A DNA stretch of 64,000 bases from Gammaproteobacteria bacterium (GCA_032250735.1 JAVVEP010000005.1:1-64000); one strand, 5' to 3'; numbered from the stretch's first letter, positions 33,522 through 43,276 are shown. A program made the numbers and translations. The notes: a model not told the origin generated them from the sequence alone.

Positions 33522-35348
33522 ATGAAAGTAGCTCCATTTAGATCTCTTCGATTCAAGCTGATCGCTAGCGTCGTTGTTATTGAAGTTTTGATGCTCTCTA
33601 TCATGGTTTGGAATAATGTTGAAACCATTTATCGAACCCACACTGATCGGTTGGCCGATACGGGACAGAGGTTAACACAACAATTCGCCAACATTGCAGG
33701 CGGCTACATGGTCGAAGTCGATTATGCTTCACTTGAAGATTATGCCAGTAGCATCATCGGTCATGGTGAAGTCACATACATACTGGTATTGACGCCGAAT
33801 GGACAGGCAGTTATAAGACTGGGCGTAAAAAACGACCGCATTCCCGAGCCTGATCCACACCCTGCACAAGTAACAGACGGTGTATTTGATGTAGCAGCAG
33901 ATATTTCCCTAGCAGGAAGATATCAGGGTCGTGTGCTGGTTGGTTTTTCCCTGGAACTGATGCATCAAACGATCTCGCAAGCCCTGAATCGCAGTATCGC
34001 CATTGCGATAACAGAGATCATACTGAGCATTATTGTCACGGTCATGCTTGGCGTTTATCTCACGCGAAACTTACGCGTTCTAACCGAGACGGCAGCACGT
34101 GTTGGCAAAGGTCAGTACGACACCATACCCATCACCGACAACAAAGATGAAATCGGGCTTACAGTGCTGGCATTCAATAAGATGGTGAAGGGTATTGCCG
34201 AACGCACACGCAGAATTGAAGAAAGCCAGGCACAGATAAGCTTGCTCATGAATTCCACTGCTGAGGCTATCGTCGGCATCGATCAAGAACGACGCTGCAT
34301 GTTCGTCAACCCGGCTTGTCTAGGCATGATTGGCTACACGGATGCCAGCGAAGTCATCGGCAAGGATTTTCATGATTTGACACATCATAGCCACGCAGAT
34401 GGTTCACATTACCCCGCTGAAGACTGCGCTATTCGACGCAACATGGAATCAACCGCGCACGGCCATACTGTCGGCGAAATATTTTGGCGGAAAGATGGTA
34501 CAAGTTTCCCCATCGAAGCATGGACGCACCCGATATTAAAAAATGGTGAAATCGCCGGCTACATGATGACATTCATTGACATAACAAAACGCGTTAAAAC
34601 AGAAACCGAACTACATGAATACCGAAATCACCTCGAAGATCTTGTCGAACAGCGTACTTCTGAATTAACTAATATCAATCAAGAGCTGGAATCTTTCAGT
34701 TACTCCGTATCACACGACTTGCGCACGCCACTGCGTCACATTGACGGTTTCAGCCTGGTATTACAGGAAGACTACGCCGAGAAACTGGGTAAAGAGGGAC
34801 AAGAGTTACTCAGCCGCATCCGTGCAGGTTCCCAAAATATGGGGCAACTCATTGATGATTTGCTGAAGCTGTCGCAAGTGTCGCGCGGTCAAATTCAACG
34901 TGAACCACTCAACCTATCCAGCATGGCAGAAGATATTATCAATAAACTCCAGCGCTACAATGCTGACCGAAAGATCAGCATTGTCATTAAGCCTGAATTA
35001 ATGGCTAATGCGGACCACCGTTTGACACACGTTCTTTTAGAAAACCTCATCGGTAATGCATGGAAATATACCGCCAAAACCGACAACGCAAGTATTACAT
35101 TTGACGAGACACATGATAAAAATGGTAACCCCGTCTTTTGTTTGCGCGACAACGGCGCAGGATTTGATATGGAATATGCCGAAAAATTATTTACTGCATT
35201 CAAGCGTCTACATACCGAAAAAGAGTTTGAAGGGACGGGTATTGGTCTTGCAACTGTGCAACGCATAATCAATCGCCACTCCGGGCGTATTTGGGCAGAA
35301 GCAAAAACAGGGGAAGGTGCAGCTTTCTATTTTAGTTTTGGCGATTAA
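33522..35348 (+). CDS. Membrane sensor histidine kinase with HAMP and PAS domains
   Basis: This 608-residue kinase has two membrane helices (about residues 12-30 and 158-180) around a periplasmic domain. HAMP (181-232), PAS (238-355), a coiled coil, HisKA and HATPase domains follow. The phosphorylated histidine is His398 in SVSHDLRTPLRH. N-box (ENLIGNAWKY), G1 (DNGAGFDM) and G2 (GTGIGLATV) motifs are intact. No response regulator is adjacent. Its neighbour, a PhnD-like binding protein 20 bases upstream, probably presents ligand to the periplasmic domain. Confidence 0.92.
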   Translation: MKVAPFRSLRFKLIASVVVIEVLMLSIMVWNNVETIYRTHTDRLADTGQRLTQQFANIAGGYMVEVDYASLEDYASSIIGHGEVTYILVLTPNGQAVIRLGVKNDRIPEPDPHPAQVTDGVFDVAADISLAGRYQGRVLVGFSLELMHQTISQALNRSIAIAITEIILSIIVTVMLGVYLTRNLRVLTETAARVGKGQYDTIPITDNKDEIGLTVLAFNKMVKGIAERTRRIEESQAQISLLMNSTAEAIVGIDQERRCMFVNPACLGMIGYTDASEVIGKDFHDLTHHSHADGSHYPAEDCAIRRNMESTAHGHTVGEIFWRKDGTSFPIEAWTHPILKNGEIAGYMMTFIDITKRVKTETELHEYRNHLEDLVEQRTSELTNINQELESFSYSVSHDLRTPLRHIDGFSLVLQEDYAEKLGKEGQELLSRIRAGSQNMGQLIDDLLKLSQVSRGQIQREPLNLSSMAEDIINKLQRYNADRKISIVIKPELMANADHRLTHVLLENLIGNAWKYTAKTDNASITFDETHDKNGNPVFCLRDNGAGFDMEYAEKLFTAFKRLHTEKEFEGTGIGLATVQRIINRHSGRIWAEAKTGEGAAFYFSFGD

Positions 35349-35414
35349 AAATTGTAGTTCATACTGACTCCAATTAATTTTGGACCTTTTGACGGCTTCA
35401 GTATCATTTAAAAA

Positions 35415-35849
35415 ATGGACTATTTCTCAGAGCTGGGCTATCTCGGACTTTTTCTGGCCTCATTCTTGGCGGCCACGATTCTTCCATTGAGTTCTGAGGT
35501 GGTTTTAAGTGTTTTATTAGTAAATGAATTAAATCCCGTTTTGCTGGTTGCTGTTGCGACGCTGGGTAATGTGCTTGGTGCATTTACTAACTATGCGATC
35601 GGATTTTGGGGTAGTAGGGCTTTTGTGCAAAGGGTATTGAAAATACCGGAAGAGGATTTCATAAAGGCAGAGGCGCGGTTTAGGAAGTATGGGGTGATGT
35701 CTTTATTTTTTGCGTGGGTGCCGTTAATCGGCGATGCGTTGACCGTCGTTGCTGGTGTGCTAAGAATTAATTTTTTCTGGTTCTTTGTTTTGGTGGCGTC
35801 GGGGAAATTGATTCGATATATCGTCGTTAGTTATTTAATTCTCTATTAA
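35415..35849 (+). CDS. YqaA/DedA family small membrane protein
   Basis: The protein (144 residues) has four hydrophobic segments. YLGLFLASFLAATILPLSSE and LGNVLGAFTNYAIG are the YqaA-type SNARE-associated (DedA) signatures. DedA proteins are implicated in undecaprenyl-phosphate or lipid recycling and membrane energetics; YqaA members are uncharacterised. It starts 66 bases after the kinase gene on the same strand. The 214 bp after it hold a CT-rich run and a REP-type repeat but no gene. Confidence 0.88.
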   Translation: MDYFSELGYLGLFLASFLAATILPLSSEVVLSVLLVNELNPVLLVAVATLGNVLGAFTNYAIGFWGSRAFVQRVLKIPEEDFIKAEARFRKYGVMSLFFAWVPLIGDALTVVAGVLRINFFWFFVLVASGKLIRYIVVSYLILY

Positions 35850-35980
35850 TAAATCTATTTGGGTTCAGAGGCATTGATTCCTGGCCTGCCGATACTGCGG
35901 TCTTTCTGTCTTCTCCTCTTCTCCTCCTCTCCTTCTCCGTCCTCAGTGGAATCGACCGTAGTGATTGAAGGGCTATAGTC

Positions 35981-36001
35981 TTAAAGGGGCGTAGCCCTTT
36001 A
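35981..36001. repeat. REP-type palindrome
   Basis: TTAAAGGGGCGTAGCCCTTTA has arms AAAGGG and CCCTTT. It is a diverged copy of the repeat at 14941. Confidence 0.65.
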
Positions 36002-36063
36002 TTGCGGTAAAAGATAAGCTCTGTTCAATGGCAGTATTTACCGGGATCCCTGAGGAGACTCAC

Positions 36064-36573
36064 ATGACAGGAATAACGAAGGCGATTGTGGTCGGTGCAT
36101 TACTCTCGCTGGCGATCAACGCCACGGCCAGCGCCGCTGATGTGGTCAATGACAAGAGCATCGGCATGGAGCTGGCGCGCGACATTGCCAACGAGGCGGT
36201 AATGGCCTGCCGCAGGCAGGGCTACCACGTCAGTGTCGTGGTGGTGGACCGGTTTGGCCTGGTGCGTGCCGCGTTGCGCGATGATCTGGCCTCACGCTTT
36301 ACCCTGGAGATCGCCGAACGCAAGGCCAATCTTACCGTCATGGCCTGGACCGACAGCGGCGCGTTTCGCAAGGCGCGTCCGGATATTCAGCAGGAGCTGA
36401 ATCATATCGAAGGGCTGGTGGTGATGGAGGGTGGTGTGCGAATCGTCTCCGGCGGCTATAACCTGGGCGCTGTGGGTGTCAGTGGTGCGCCAGGGGGTGA
36501 GCGGGATGCCGCCTGCGCCAAGCAGGCCCTGGAAAAGCTCGTGGAACGGATTGAGTTTGCGGTGGACAGTTAG
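36064..36573 (+). CDS. Secreted GlcG/HbpS-like heme-binding family protein
   Basis: The 169-residue precursor has a signal peptide (hydrophobic stretch ending ATASAAD). A GlcG/HbpS (DUF336) domain follows: ELARDIANEAVMACRRQGYH, VVVVDRFGLVRAALRDD, and VGVSGAPGGERDAACAKQAL at the end. Characterised members bind heme or degradation products outside the membrane. TGAGGAGACTCAC places the start at ATG 36064 rather than 36028. GC content returns to core-like values here. Confidence 0.85.
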   Translation: MTGITKAIVVGALLSLAINATASAADVVNDKSIGMELARDIANEAVMACRRQGYHVSVVVVDRFGLVRAALRDDLASRFTLEIAERKANLTVMAWTDSGAFRKARPDIQQELNHIEGLVVMEGGVRIVSGGYNLGAVGVSGAPGGERDAACAKQALEKLVERIEFAVDS

Positions 36574-36638
36574 CCTGACGATCCCTTAAATGGTCAGGTC
36601 CCTTACGCTAATGCTGGATTAAACGGATAACAATTAAT

Positions 36639-36902
36639 ATGGGAAATGCTACACACAGCCTGGGTGTCGCTGATATTGATAGCGCTATTCAGATGTTAAA
36701 TGAATACACAGATGAACCTGCCATAAAGCCTTTAATCTCGATATTAGAAGCCCTGAAGCAGGACTCGCATAACGAAACGCTCTTGGCCGAGCTTACGGAT
36801 ACCTGGAGAAATCTTGGTGTGTATCAGGGCACCGTCTTGACCTATGTGCCCTATTTTTACATGTATATAGCCGATGATATTTTTGGCGATGATTTAAAAT
36901 AA
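36639..36902 (+). CDS. Unknown small acidic protein
   Basis: This 87-residue, acidic, probably all-helical protein ends TVLTYVPYFYMYIADDIFGD. It has no membrane segment long enough to be certain and no domain I recognise. The ribosome-binding site is weak. The region before it (36585-36610) holds a diverged REP-like word. Confidence 0.5.
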   Translation: MGNATHSLGVADIDSAIQMLNEYTDEPAIKPLISILEALKQDSHNETLLAELTDTWRNLGVYQGTVLTYVPYFYMYIADDIFGDDLK

Positions 36903-37067
36903 ATGGGCTTCAATGGACTTGGCGCCGCCGGCCATTAGGGGCTGTGCGGGGTTTTCTGATTACCTTTAATGGTGGACATTGCACGAAAAGGTGTAGGATG
37001 CGAGAGTCTACAAGAACGTAAGTGCGGAGCAAGCCTTACCATGAGCCCATCATTAGGAGTAACAACA

Positions 37068-37469
37068 ATGGAAGGTATCAGCGACATAAAAATTATCGGG
37101 ATCGATGAGATGCGCCCACCGAGAATCAGAAAGGAGCCGTACATCGATCTCGTCTTCAAACTCTCGCATAAAGCGCCAGCAGAGTGGTGCAAAGACTTTA
37201 ATGACAGTTTGTCGAAAAACGTTTACACGCCGAAGATTAATCCCACTGATGGAGTATACATTCTCACCTGGGTAAGGACGATCAATGAGGTTGCTGGTCA
37301 TTTTCAGTATCTCAAGAGCAGCGTCAAGGAATGTTCCGAGCGCTATATTGAAAAGGCACAAAGAATCGCAAGTGCAACGGCGGGCGGCAACAGTCAGTTG
37401 AAGGGGGAAGGTGGCGAGCAGGGGCGATTGAATACCGTCATGGCCGAGCTGGATTATGAGCTGGAATAG
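37068..37469 (+). CDS. Unknown protein
   Basis: The 133-residue frame from ATG 37068 has a clear TAGGAGTAACAACA leader; the longer frame to 36969 lacks one. The sequence MEGISDIKIIGIDEMRPPRI is followed by a segment of alternating hydrophobic residues (KEPYIDLVFKLSHKAPAEWC) and a C-terminal helical, basic region. I recognise no family. Confidence 0.55.
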   Translation: MEGISDIKIIGIDEMRPPRIRKEPYIDLVFKLSHKAPAEWCKDFNDSLSKNVYTPKINPTDGVYILTWVRTINEVAGHFQYLKSSVKECSERYIEKAQRIASATAGGNSQLKGEGGEQGRLNTVMAELDYELE

Positions 37470-37490
37470 AAGGACCCGGATTAAAGGTCG

Positions 37491-37510
37491 TTAAAGTGGC
37501 AGAGCCCTAA
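37491..37510. repeat. Degenerate REP-type palindrome
   Basis: TTAAAGTGGCAGAGCCCTAA is a decayed copy of the 14941 repeat, 21 bases after the preceding gene. Confidence 0.5.
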
Positions 37511-37608
37511 CTTGTTACGCCAATTTGCGCAGTGCCTGGAAATATCCAGATCAGTTCCCGAGGTATCCCTGACTTCATATCTTCAATTCATCCCCTGGGT
37601 GTAACGCG

Positions 37609-38151
37609 ATGAAAACAATCTTGCTGACCTTTTCCGCGACCCTCGCCGCTGTGGCCATGGCGGGGTATCTTTTCCTGACTCCCCTGCTGGGCGCCTTTGG
37701 GCTGGCGGCGACGTCCATTGACCGGTTACAGGATCTGGTGGCGTCAAAGCAGATCGTCGATCGGGTGAAGCGGCGTCATCAACAGAAGAGTCGTGTCGTT
37801 TCCAAAAAATTTGCCAAGAAGTCATCGCGGCGGGTGGCCTCGACCGCACTGGCGGCGGTGACGATCGGGACGGTGGCGGTTGCGGTCACTACCATGAGTC
37901 TTGAGGTGGCCGATTACTGCGAGGAAAAGGCTTCGTTGCAGGAGGACGCCAATATCCTCTATGGCACCAATGAGTCCGTGGACATGGAGCAATGTATCGA
38001 GGAGGGCAAACAGGACTCGAAGGCGTTGTTTGTAGAGCTGAGAAGTTCCTCGGCGGATGCGGTATCCAATGCGTTTGAAGCGACCGCCAACTACAGCGCG
38101 GAGAAATGGGATGCGGTGTGGGAGCGGGCCAGGGCGTGGCTGTCGGATTAG
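37609..38151 (+). CDS. Unknown membrane protein
   Basis: The protein (180 residues) has two hydrophobic helices: an N-terminal one (LLTFSATLAAVAMAGYLFL) and one near residues 77-95 (VASTALAAVTIGTVAVAVTT). A strongly basic loop (RVKRRHQQKSRVVSKKFAKK) lies between them. The C-terminal part is acidic and soluble, with two cysteines. No family was recognised. Confidence 0.6.
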   Translation: MKTILLTFSATLAAVAMAGYLFLTPLLGAFGLAATSIDRLQDLVASKQIVDRVKRRHQQKSRVVSKKFAKKSSRRVASTALAAVTIGTVAVAVTTMSLEVADYCEEKASLQEDANILYGTNESVDMEQCIEEGKQDSKALFVELRSSSADAVSNAFEATANYSAEKWDAVWERARAWLSD

Positions 38152-38238
38152 TGGGTTCGTTCGCCGCCATGCACACTCTCTGTTGCACCCTCTGTCGCAC
38201 TCCCTGTCCACATTAATATTCTGGGCGCTTAAGGACTC

Positions 38239-38568
38239 ATGAAATTGTTGACGACCACCGGTCTGTTTTTTGTCACGGCCATTGCGGAGATTGTGGGCTG
38301 TTATTTGCCGTATCTCTGGTTGCAGAATCGTGCGCCGGTATGGGTGCTGCTGCCTGCGGCGGCGTCGCTGATATTATTCGCCTGGTTGCTGACCCTCCAC
38401 CCGACGTCGGCCGGGCGCGTGTACGCGGCATATGGGGGCGTCTATGTCGCCACCGCCTTGTTGTGGTTATGGGTGGTGGACGGCGAACGCCCCCAGCTGT
38501 GGGATATCACCGGTGCGGGTGTGGCTATTGCAGGGATGGCGATCATTATGTTTGCGCCTCGCACTTAG
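38239..38568 (+). CDS. YnfA family (UPF0060) small membrane protein
   Basis: The protein (109 residues) has four membrane helices and the YnfA pattern: [13 protein letters not shown] near the N-terminus, [20 protein letters not shown] in the middle, and GDIIG-like [20 protein letters not shown] at the end. YnfA resembles small multidrug-resistance transporters and has been linked to efflux in some enterobacteria. It stands alone. Confidence 0.93.
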   Translation: MKLLTTTGLFFVTAIAEIVGCYLPYLWLQNRAPVWVLLPAAASLILFAWLLTLHPTSAGRVYAAYGGVYVATALLWLWVVDGERPQLWDITGAGVAIAGMAIIMFAPRT

Positions 38569-38680
38569 TTGCTGTAGCCGTACGCGTGGGTTCGACCGGC
38601 GTGGTATGCTCGGCTGCGGATAAGACGCCGTGATGGGAATGCGCATGGCAATGGAATGTTTTATGACAGGAGTAACGGGA

Positions 38681-38947
38681 ATGGATGCCGAAAAGATTAC
38701 GCTGAGAATGGAGAGCGGCAACGAGATGGAGGTGGTGGTGTTCAGCAAGCGCGCCTCCCTGATCGAGGTTGTGCTGGGCGAGGGTGTGCACAGCGTCAGG
38801 TGTGGACTGAAGCCGACCCGGGACGGTTCGGCCTATGTTGGCACCGTCATGGGCCGGGAGATTGTGTACCCGCGAAGTAGCGCCGAGGTGCAGGCGGATA
38901 TCGACCGCGCCAATCTCGATGCGCGAAATTCGCTGTCACCACGATAG
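38681..38947 (+). CDS. Unknown small protein
   Basis: The 88-residue frame from ATG 38681 follows ACAGGAGTAACGGGA. The sequence MDAEKITLRMESGNEMEVVV and SVRCGLKPTRDGSAYVGTVM suggests a compact beta-rich protein. The upstream ATG codons (38630 onward) are less well placed. I do not recognise a named family. Confidence 0.65.
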   Translation: MDAEKITLRMESGNEMEVVVFSKRASLIEVVLGEGVHSVRCGLKPTRDGSAYVGTVMGREIVYPRSSAEVQADIDRANLDARNSLSPR

Positions 38948-39102
38948 CGTTATCTGAAATGGCGGGGCGGCTAAGGCCCCGCAATATCCGGGTTTATTTG
39001 CTTGTTTCAGGCCACTCGCCTGCGAGTCAGCACGCCTTGCCGCGAGTTGAGTATGGAATGGGTCACGCTATACTTCGACTACACTCCCTGCAAGGTAATG
39101 AC

Positions 39103-40077
39103 ATGACCCCGATACCGTTATACGTTTCACCGCGCCTTTCAACAGACCCTTCACCGCGCCTTTCATTGCACTCATCAGCGGGTGCGGCGCGACGTATCAC
39201 TACGCTTGTCCTCAGTCTCTTTTTTCTCTGCCTATGGATTGGCCCCGTGAGGGCGGAGATCCCCTTCGCCGATGGGCACATCCACTATAACTGGGACCAT
39301 GCCGAGGTCACCTCGGTGCAGACGGTGGTCGAGACACTCCGACGGGAGAAAGTGGGGCTCACCCTGGTCTCCAGTACCCCGAGCCATCTGGCGCTGGAGC
39401 TGCGGGCCGCCGGTGGTGATTGGGTGATCCCCTTGTTCAGTCCCTATATCCATGAGCAGGGCAAGCGTGACTGGCATCTCGACCAGGCCGTTGTGCAGCA
39501 GGCTGCCCAGGGTCTGCAACAGGGGATCTATTTCGGCATTGGCGAGATCCACTTCATGAGCGGCTTTTTGCCCAGGCCGGATAATGCGATCTTTCTCCAG
39601 CTCATGGGGCTGGCCGGGCAGCATCGCGTGCCGGTGCTGATTCACGTGGATGCCTCCGACGAAACCTATTTTGTGGGTATCTGCAAGGCCCACCCGGCAA
39701 TCAAGATCATCTTTGCCCACGCCGGTGGCAATCTGAAACCGGCGCATATCCGTTCGGTGCTTGAACAGTGCCCCAATGTCTGGGTCGACCTGTCGGCGCG
39801 GGACGACTGGCGTTATGGCGGCCTGACTGATGGCAACGGTCTCCTGCTGCCCGGCTGGAAGAGCGTGGTACTGGATTTCCCCCAGCGTTTCTTTACCGGC
39901 ACTGATCCCGTGTGGCGGGTGACGCGTACCCAGAGCTGGGATGAATCGGATGACGGCTGGGATCACTATCAACAGTTATACCGGTATCACCAGACCTGGC
40001 TGAGGGATCTACCGGAGGATGTGCACAGGAAAATCGCCTGGGACAATGTCAAACAGTTACTGTCCACTAAGCACTAG
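39103..40077 (+). CDS. Exported amidohydrolase-family protein (TIM-barrel metal hydrolase)
   Basis: The 324-residue frame from ATG 39103 has a basic N-terminus and a signal peptide ending PVRAE. The mature part begins FADGHIHYNWD, the HxH metal site of amidohydrolase-2 or TatD-like enzymes. Later motifs are GIGEIHF, VLIHVDASDE, IIFAHAGGN and FTGTDPVW, placing metal ligands on successive barrel strands. The substrate is unknown. Export is unusual for this superfamily but occurs. Confidence 0.8.
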   Translation: MTPIPLYVSPRLSTDPSPRLSLHSSAGAARRITTLVLSLFFLCLWIGPVRAEIPFADGHIHYNWDHAEVTSVQTVVETLRREKVGLTLVSSTPSHLALELRAAGGDWVIPLFSPYIHEQGKRDWHLDQAVVQQAAQGLQQGIYFGIGEIHFMSGFLPRPDNAIFLQLMGLAGQHRVPVLIHVDASDETYFVGICKAHPAIKIIFAHAGGNLKPAHIRSVLEQCPNVWVDLSARDDWRYGGLTDGNGLLLPGWKSVVLDFPQRFFTGTDPVWRVTRTQSWDESDDGWDHYQQLYRYHQTWLRDLPEDVHRKIAWDNVKQLLSTKH

Positions 40078-40110
40078 TACTAAGCACTGTAAAAAGGGAG
40101 TCGCGTTATT

Positions 40111-40413
40111 GTGGGTTCCGAGCAGCAGGAGAAGTGGTCACAGCGGGTCACCGAGCAGAGTAATGCGCTGGATCTTGAACCCGGCGTGTTTACCCTTGAA
40201 AACCCGCGCCAGATTGCTGAGTCGCTGCAACGCTCGGCCGAGCGCAGTCAGCGGCGCAAGACCGATCCCTTTCGTTCGGCGATGTCGATGCTGAACTTCT
40301 ATATCAATCGCGCGGGAAAAAATCTTCCCGCCGCGCAGCAGGAACGGCTGGAGCAGACCAAGGATGAATTGCGGGATCTCTATGGCAGGCCGCGCCAGCG
40401 ACACCAAAAATAG
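40111..40413 (+). CDS. DUF3175 family protein
   Basis: This 100-residue soluble protein starts at GTG with AAAGGGAG upstream. EKWSQRVTEQSNALDLEPGV and FRSAMSMLNFYINRAGKNL are the DUF3175 signature. Function is unknown. Charged residues dominate and no membrane segment is seen. Confidence 0.8.
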   Translation: MGSEQQEKWSQRVTEQSNALDLEPGVFTLENPRQIAESLQRSAERSQRRKTDPFRSAMSMLNFYINRAGKNLPAAQQERLEQTKDELRDLYGRPRQRHQK

Positions 40414-40532
40414 CCCAGACAGATATGTCGGCTAATCGGCACGGTTTGGTTGTTATGGTCCCTTATAAAAAGTCCGGCAAAAAGGACACAGTGAACTTTC
40501 GTCGAACTCCCCGTTGCGGTTAGAATGAATGC

Positions 40533-40796
40533 ATGACCGACAGTCAACAACACGCAATCCAATACGAAAAAAAGCACGAAACCCGGCGCTGTCCCCGCTG
40601 TGAGGTCGAATTCGAATGCAAGGCGGGCTCGATTCTGCTGTGCCAGTGCCAGACCCTCTACCTGACCCAGGAACAGATGGAGTATGTCAGCGCGCAGTAT
40701 GATGACTGCCTGTGCGTGTCGTGTCTGGGGGACCTGCGCAGCGAATACAATTGCCGGCAATTTGAAAAAAGGCTGCGCGACACCCGCCGGCAGTAG
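40533..40796 (+). CDS. Cysteine-rich CWC family protein
   Basis: This 87-residue protein has CPRCEVEFEC, LLCQCQTLYL and CLCVSCLGDLRSEYN, eight cysteines arranged as in the CWC family, probably a zinc-binding domain. Function is unknown. It ends 15 bases before the convergent fapA-like gene. Confidence 0.85.
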   Translation: MTDSQQHAIQYEKKHETRRCPRCEVEFECKAGSILLCQCQTLYLTQEQMEYVSAQYDDCLCVSCLGDLRSEYNCRQFEKRLRDTRRQ

Positions 40797-40811
40797 TGGT
40801 TGTGCGGTCGG

Positions 40812-42461
40812 CTAGCCGTGGTGGAAGCTGACCTTCTTGTCTTCCAGCACGAAGCTGCCGGCCTCGGTGCGATCCTGCACTATATGCGTCTTGTCGCCGA
40901 TGGTAATGGAGACCCCCGGATAGGCGTGCTTTCTTACCGTCACCGTGGCGGAGCCGGTCAACTCATCCTGTGTCTCGACCTGTGCCTTTTCCTGCTCGAT
41001 GGTCGCCAGATCGTCGTTGTATTTCGTCAGTGTGCTCAAGGCCCTGGCCATGATGGCCTTGCTCTTGTCGTCGGTCAGCCCCCTCAGGCGATTGATCAGG
41101 GTGGTCAGCTTTGCGCATTCCTCGATCTTTTCTTCGTGGGCGGTGGAGAGCTGCTGTGCCTTTGCATGCAGTTCGGGATTGTTGCCGACCTCGATCACGG
41201 TCTTTACGTTGGCCTGCGAGCCCAGTATCTGTGCCTCTATCGCCAGTATGGCCCTGGTTTTGCCGCCGAGGATATGACCTTTCTTGGCGCCCTTTTTGCC
41301 GACCACAATCTTGTTGAGGGCAGAGAGCTCGCTGTGTGACACCAGCTCGCCGACGGTGATGTTGCCGCCCGCCTGTACGATCGCGTTTTCGATAAAGCGG
41401 GCCTCGATGGATCCCTCGCTGGACAACAGGGCCGCGCCCTGGCCAGGCTCGCCGGTCGCGGTGCGCAGTTCGCCCCGGCCGATCACGCCCTTGCTCACCA
41501 CGATATTGCCCTGCGCCTTGAGCGTGGCGCCTTCCATCATGCCGGTGATGATGATGTCGCCGGTGGCGATAATCTGCATGCCCTCGACCACGTCGCCCTG
41601 AATGTTGACGGTGCCATCAAAGTCGATATTGCCGGTGGATAGATCCACCTCCTTGATGTTGATCACCGGGCTGACATTCATGCCGCGCTCGACGATTTCG
41701 GGCTGGCCGCCGGTGCTGGCTCGCAACAGTGCCCGGTCGTCGGCGTCGATCTCGACGCCGGTGAGCTTGCCCGAGAACGCAAGGTCCTTGCCTGACTTCG
41801 CCGGAATCACCTTGCCATGCACATCGACACCGTTAACGCCGCTGGTGGGCGGTATCTTGCGCATCAGCGCATCCCCGGCCTTGACCGTGATGAAGGCGCC
41901 GATTTCGTGGTAATCGACGCTGCCATCGTCATTGATCTGCGGGCGGGTGTCTTTCGCCTCGCTGATCAGGCTCTCGAAGCATGCGTCTTCGCCGTGCTGC
42001 GGGGGCGTGCTTTCGGCGATCAGGCAATGCTCGGTGCTATTGCCGGCGAGCGCCTGCGCGATGGCCGATGCATTAATGCCGTGGGTGATCGCCAGCTCGG
42101 CCAGGGCCTGATTGACCTGTGTTGCGCTGACCGGCTGCCCGCCGACAGGAGGGGTGACTGACAGGTGGACCGTGGTGGCATCGTCAGCGACCTTGATCGC
42201 CAGCTCGCCATCCAGTCGATCGCCGATCACAATTTCGCTCGCCGCGTCGGATTTTCCCAGCAGACTACAGACCTGTGCCAGCCCATCGTTGAGCAGGTGC
42301 CAGTGGCTGTGCCCCTGCTCGATGAGCAGCGTGTTTAACTGGGCAAGGTTGAGTGCGGGAATGGCCGTGCCACCGGGCAGGACGGCGATGAGCTGGGTGT
42401 TGTCATCACTGGCCCGGAAGGAGATCGAAGGGTTCGCGGAAGGGTCGCCGGTTTCGCTCAT
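40812..42461 (-). CDS. FapA (DUF342) family protein
   Basis: The start at 42461 (MSETGDP) is preferred over the open frame to 42593. The 549-residue protein has the FapA N-terminal region with PPTSGVNGVDVHGKVIPAKS (residues about 200-220). A right-handed beta-helix of polymer-forming type follows (GNIDFDGTVNIQGDVVEGMQ, TGDIIITGMMEGATLKAQG). The C-terminal coiled-coil ends in a beta domain. The family is common in gammaproteobacteria and linked to motility or surface regulation, but its action is not established. Confidence 0.9.
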   Translation of the reverse strand: MSETGDPSANPSISFRASDDNTQLIAVLPGGTAIPALNLAQLNTLLIEQGHSHWHLLNDGLAQVCSLLGKSDAASEIVIGDRLDGELAIKVADDATTVHLSVTPPVGGQPVSATQVNQALAELAITHGINASAIAQALAGNSTEHCLIAESTPPQHGEDACFESLISEAKDTRPQINDDGSVDYHEIGAFITVKAGDALMRKIPPTSGVNGVDVHGKVIPAKSGKDLAFSGKLTGVEIDADDRALLRASTGGQPEIVERGMNVSPVINIKEVDLSTGNIDFDGTVNIQGDVVEGMQIIATGDIIITGMMEGATLKAQGNIVVSKGVIGRGELRTATGEPGQGAALLSSEGSIEARFIENAIVQAGGNITVGELVSHSELSALNKIVVGKKGAKKGHILGGKTRAILAIEAQILGSQANVKTVIEVGNNPELHAKAQQLSTAHEEKIEECAKLTTLINRLRGLTDDKSKAIMARALSTLTKYNDDLATIEQEKAQVETQDELTGSATVTVRKHAYPGVSITIGDKTHIVQDRTEAGSFVLEDKKVSFHHG

Positions 42462-42649
42462 GTGGACAGTATACTGATGTCGCCAATAATTTATATTACT
42501 AATTACTGCCACGGATTGTGGAGCGCGATAGAAGATTTTCGGAATCCGGCGCGGCCATTCTGGTAGGGTGGGGAGTGGTGGCATCGGTGACATCCATGCT
42601 GCACCAATAACACACCCAGGCTATAGCTAGATAACGATAAGGATAAAAG

Positions 42650-43276
42650 ATGGATCGCGTTCGGATTGGTGAGAATTTTGACCGGCAGCCCCTGTGGAAG
42701 ATTTTTATTGGCGTGCCGTTGATCTATCTGCCGTTGCTGTTTTCCATTCCTTTTGTGGCCATTTGTGTCTGGCTGGTGAAGGCCCATTTACGGTTAATGG
42801 GCGCCAGGGAGATTCGGCCGTTCAGTGATTTTGTGCCGGGCTGGGACTCGCACCGTTATCGGTACCAGAATCAGATCATCTATTCGACGGGCGCGGGCTG
42901 GCATAACCTGCGTCACTATCGTTTGTACTGGCTGTTCAATTGCAAATTGTACTGTCCGCTAAGCGTCGGCCTGTTCCGCTATGTGGGTTACCTGGTGATG
43001 GTGGTGGAAAACTGGTGGTGTCCCTTTGGTCACGACAAGAAGGCCGAGTATCAACAGGGGGCGATTGATAAATCGTACTGGCATCTGCATGAGCAGGAGC
43101 AGGCGCGGCTGAATCCGGAGGACTGTGCCAACCCCATCTGGAATGAGGCGCATGAACAGGAACAGCAGCAGGCGGGGCGAGACGCGGCGCTAGGGCGAAA
43201 CGCGCCGGCAAGAAAAAACACGACCGTAAAGAAAAACGCGGCGCTAGAGATAGACGCGCAGACAGAGAGCGAATAG
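42650..43276 (+). CDS. Unknown membrane-associated protein with low-complexity tail
   Basis: The protein (208 residues) has an N-terminal hydrophobic hairpin (IFIGVPLIYLPLLFSIPFVA with VAICVWLV). A Trp/Tyr/His-rich middle follows (YSTGAGWHNLRHYRLYWLFN). The C-terminal tail is charged and low-complexity, rich in Glu, Gln and Lys (EQEQQQAGRDAALGRN). I recognise no family. The 188 bp before it hold no gene. Confidence 0.6.
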   Translation: MDRVRIGENFDRQPLWKIFIGVPLIYLPLLFSIPFVAICVWLVKAHLRLMGAREIRPFSDFVPGWDSHRYRYQNQIIYSTGAGWHNLRHYRLYWLFNCKLYCPLSVGLFRYVGYLVMVVENWWCPFGHDKKAEYQQGAIDKSYWHLHEQEQARLNPEDCANPIWNEAHEQEQQQAGRDAALGRNAPARKNTTVKKNAALEIDAQTESE

